Shown here piece by piece: positions 62,484 through 64,000 of a DNA stretch of 64,000 nt. The notes under the pieces were generated by a model, which worked only from the letters and a program-made list of their open reading frames with translations, did no database searches and was not told where the DNA came from. The stretch is from contig OY969913.1 in the NCBI GenBank assembly GCA_963704515.1, positions 310,001 through 374,000 on the forward strand, written 5' to 3'. The position numbers and the translations under genes were made by a program. The stretch comes from VRUE01 sp963704515. GTDB lineage: Bacteria; Actinomycetota; Thermoleophilia; Solirubrobacterales; 70-9. The first letter of the stretch is position 1. The number at the start of each line of letters is the position of its first letter.

Positions 62484-63797
62484 GTGACCGAGCAGCTCTG
62501 GGGTGGCGAGACCACCAAGGCAGTCGACAACTTCCCCGTCTCCGGCGAGCCGGTGCCGGTGCCGGTGGTGCGCTGGCTGGGCCAGGTGAAGGCCACCGCG
62601 GCCGAGGTCAACGGCGAGCTGGGCGGGCTCGACGCGGACGTGGCCCAGCGGATCGCGGCCGCCGGCGAAGCGGTCGCGGCCGGCGAACACGACGACCAGT
62701 TCCCGGTTGACGTCTTCCAGACCGGCTCCGGCACCTCCTCCAACATGAACGCCAACGAGGTGCTCGCCAACCTGGCCGGCGACGGGGCCCATCCCAACGA
62801 CCACGTCAACATGGGCCAGTCCTCCAACGACGTCTTCCCATCGGCCGTGCACCTGGCGGCGCTGGCCGAGGTGACGCACGACCTGCTGCCGGCGATGGGC
62901 GGCCTGGAGGCCGCCCTCGAAGCGAAGGCCGAGCAGTTCGCCGACGTGGTCAAGGCCGGCCGCACGCACCTGATGGACGCGGTGCCGGTCACCCTCGGCC
63001 AGGAGTTCGGCGGCTACGCGGCGCAGGTGCGGCTCGGCGTGCAGCGGGTCGAGGCCACGCTGCGCCGGGTCGGCCAGATCCCACTCGGCGGCACCGCGAC
63101 CGGCACCGGGCTCAACACCCACCCCGAGTTCGCCGCCCGCGTGCGCGAGAAGCTGGCCGCCGCCAGCGGCCTGGAGATCTCCGCCCCGCTCGACCGCTTC
63201 GAGGCGCAGGCCAACCGCGACGCCCTGGTCGAGCTCTCCGGCGCGCTCAAGGTCTACGCCGTCTCGCTCAACAAGATCGCCAACGACCTGGCGCTGATGG
63301 GCTCCGGCCCGCGCGCCGGCCTCGCCGAGCTGCGCCTGCCCGAGCTGCAGAAGGGCTCCTCGATCATGCCCGGCAAGGTCAACCCGGTGATCCCCGAGGT
63401 CGTGATCCAGGTCGCCGCTCAGGTGATCGGCAACGACGCCGCGATCACCGTCGCCGGCAGCCAGGGCCAGTTCGAGCTCAACGTGCGGGTGCCGCTGATC
63501 GCCCGCAACCTGCTCGACTCGGTCAAGCTGCTCGCCTCCGCCTCGCGCCTGCTCGACGAGAAGTGCGTGGCCGGCATCGAGGCCAACGAGGAGATGACGA
63601 CCCGCCACGCCGAGGCCACCCTGGCCACCGCCACCGCGCTCAACCCCCACATCGGCTACGACCGCGCCGCCGACATCGTCAAGGCCGCGGCCGAGTCCGG
63701 CCGCTCGCTGCGCGAGGTGGCGCTGGAGCAGGGCGTTGAGCCCGCGGTGCTGGAGGAGGCGCTCGACCACCGCCGCATGGCCCGGCCGCACGACTGA
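62484..63797 (+). CDS. fumC: class II fumarase
   Basis: 437 residues from GTG 62484. Fumarase/aspartase superfamily: TGSGTSSNMNANEVLAN, HVNMGQSSNDVFPSA, and the signature GSSIMPGKVNPVIPE. Converts fumarate to malate in the TCA cycle; Fe-independent type. A large hairpin follows after three bases. Confidence 0.95.
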   Translation: MTEQLWGGETTKAVDNFPVSGEPVPVPVVRWLGQVKATAAEVNGELGGLDADVAQRIAAAGEAVAAGEHDDQFPVDVFQTGSGTSSNMNANEVLANLAGDGAHPNDHVNMGQSSNDVFPSAVHLAALAEVTHDLLPAMGGLEAALEAKAEQFADVVKAGRTHLMDAVPVTLGQEFGGYAAQVRLGVQRVEATLRRVGQIPLGGTATGTGLNTHPEFAARVREKLAAASGLEISAPLDRFEAQANRDALVELSGALKVYAVSLNKIANDLALMGSGPRAGLAELRLPELQKGSSIMPGKVNPVIPEVVIQVAAQVIGNDAAITVAGSQGQFELNVRVPLIARNLLDSVKLLASASRLLDEKCVAGIEANEEMTTRHAEATLATATALNPHIGYDRAADIVKAAAESGRSLREVALEQGVEPAVLEEALDHRRMARPHD

Positions 63798-63800
63798 GCA

Positions 63801-63856
63801 GGGGACGTGCCGCAACTTAGCGGCCCCTATAGGTACCTAAGTTGCGGCACGTCCCC
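63801..63856. terminator. perfect 20-bp inverted repeat between fumC and aldehyde dehydrogenase
   Basis: Arms 63801-63820 and 63837-63856 are exact complements with a 16-base loop. It ends two bases from the convergent gene's stop and serves as a likely bidirectional terminator. The GGGGACGTGCC / GGCACGTCCCC sequence resembles REP-like mobile repeats in other bacteria. Confidence 0.75.
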
Positions 63857-63857
63857 G

Positions 63858-64000
63858 TCAGCCTTGGAGGGTGACGAAGCGCTCCTCGGTTAGCTCGTAG
63901 ATTGCGAAAGCTGGGCCCTCGCGGGTGTTGCCGGAGTCCTTGACGCCGCCGTAGGGCATCTGGTCGGCACGGAAGGTGGGGACCTCGTTTACTAGGACGC
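63858..64000 (-). CDS. aldehyde dehydrogenase, C-terminal end (partial)
   Basis: The 47 codons before the stop at 63860-63858 translate to the typical C-terminus: VNEVPTFRADQMPYGGVKDS, then GNTREGPAFAIYELTEER. This pattern belongs to NAD(P)-dependent aldehyde/succinic-semialdehyde dehydrogenases. Start lies outside the window. Confidence 0.85.
   Translation of the reverse strand, partial: VLVNEVPTFRADQMPYGGVKDSGNTREGPAFAIYELTEERFVTLQG

Overview
The window is very GC-rich, densely coded chromosomal DNA from an actinobacterium. Several features suggest a Solirubrobacterales/Thermoleophilia-type organism: large lineage-style secreted proteins with His/Lys-rich tails, an actinobacterial-type SOS operator (GAAC-N4-GTTC), an IleS2-type isoleucyl-tRNA synthetase, a PAC2 protein, and an AbiEi/DUF559 protein. 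This assignment is an inference from gene content; there is no rRNA or other marker in the window. I see no tRNA, rRNA, CRISPR array, prophage or intact insertion sequence.

Layout. 1-4.6 kb: 5' part of aconitase, a small membrane protein, a PadR regulator, a short-chain dehydrogenase, and a secreted NlpC/P60-type hydrolase behind a clear c-di-AMP (ydaO/yuaA) riboswitch. 4.7-8.6 kb: a polyamine-type ABC transporter operon, potA-potD-potB-potC, with overlapping start/stop codons. 8.6-12.1 kb: a vapBC-like toxin-antitoxin pair, a gene relic, and two unrelated P-loop ATPases around a double inverted-repeat operator. 12.2-22.8 kb: a minus-strand cluster of exported proteins (beta-propeller protein, two Cys-containing wall/secreted proteins, a secreted protein of unknown fold, a collagen-like protein). 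23.0-25.9 kb: two archaeal-type ATPases with C-terminal nuclease-like domains, the second broken by a frameshift. 26-28.7 kb: four TetR-family genes, one lacking its DNA-binding domain.

28.7-33.3 kb: propionyl-CoA carboxylase beta subunit and methylmalonyl-CoA mutase large subunit (propionate to succinyl-CoA), separated by an AbiEi/DUF559 gene bracketed by two perfect hairpins. 33.4-39.7 kb: a DUF6421-like putative metalloprotein, UDP-glucuronate decarboxylase, an ECF sigma factor fused to a zinc-finger anti-sigma-like domain and a membrane segment, a translationally coupled surface protein, and a basic coiled-coil protein behind two SOS boxes. 39.8-48.8 kb: inositol-phosphatase-like enzyme, helicase/nuclease, PAC2 protein, a two-gene split TSUP transporter, otsB, DNA polymerase X, thioredoxin and a tautomerase. 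48.8-52.6 kb: ileS with a GSHH motif in place of HIGH, followed by a PIN toxin-antitoxin pair. 52.7-58.8 kb: SDR, a large FAD/Fe-S 2-hydroxyacid dehydrogenase plus benzoylformate-decarboxylase-like enzyme (hydroxy acid to keto acid to aldehyde), and a secreted M15-like peptidase. 58.8-64 kb: MerR regulator divergent from a ferredoxin reductase/fatty-acid desaturase pair, a lipoprotein, fumC, and the 3' end of an aldehyde dehydrogenase.

Recurring architecture: convergent neighbours repeatedly share a four-base CTAG (both stop codons), co-directional neighbours repeatedly share GTGA/ATGA/TTGA, and genes for exported proteins prefer GAA over GAG for glutamate while cytosolic genes prefer GAG. 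The most distinctive points for follow-up are the hairpin-bracketed DUF559 gene, the tandem SOS boxes, the sigma/anti-sigma fusion with its duplicated 72-bp palindromic start region, the GSHH isoleucyl-tRNA synthetase, and the HTH-less TetR gene.
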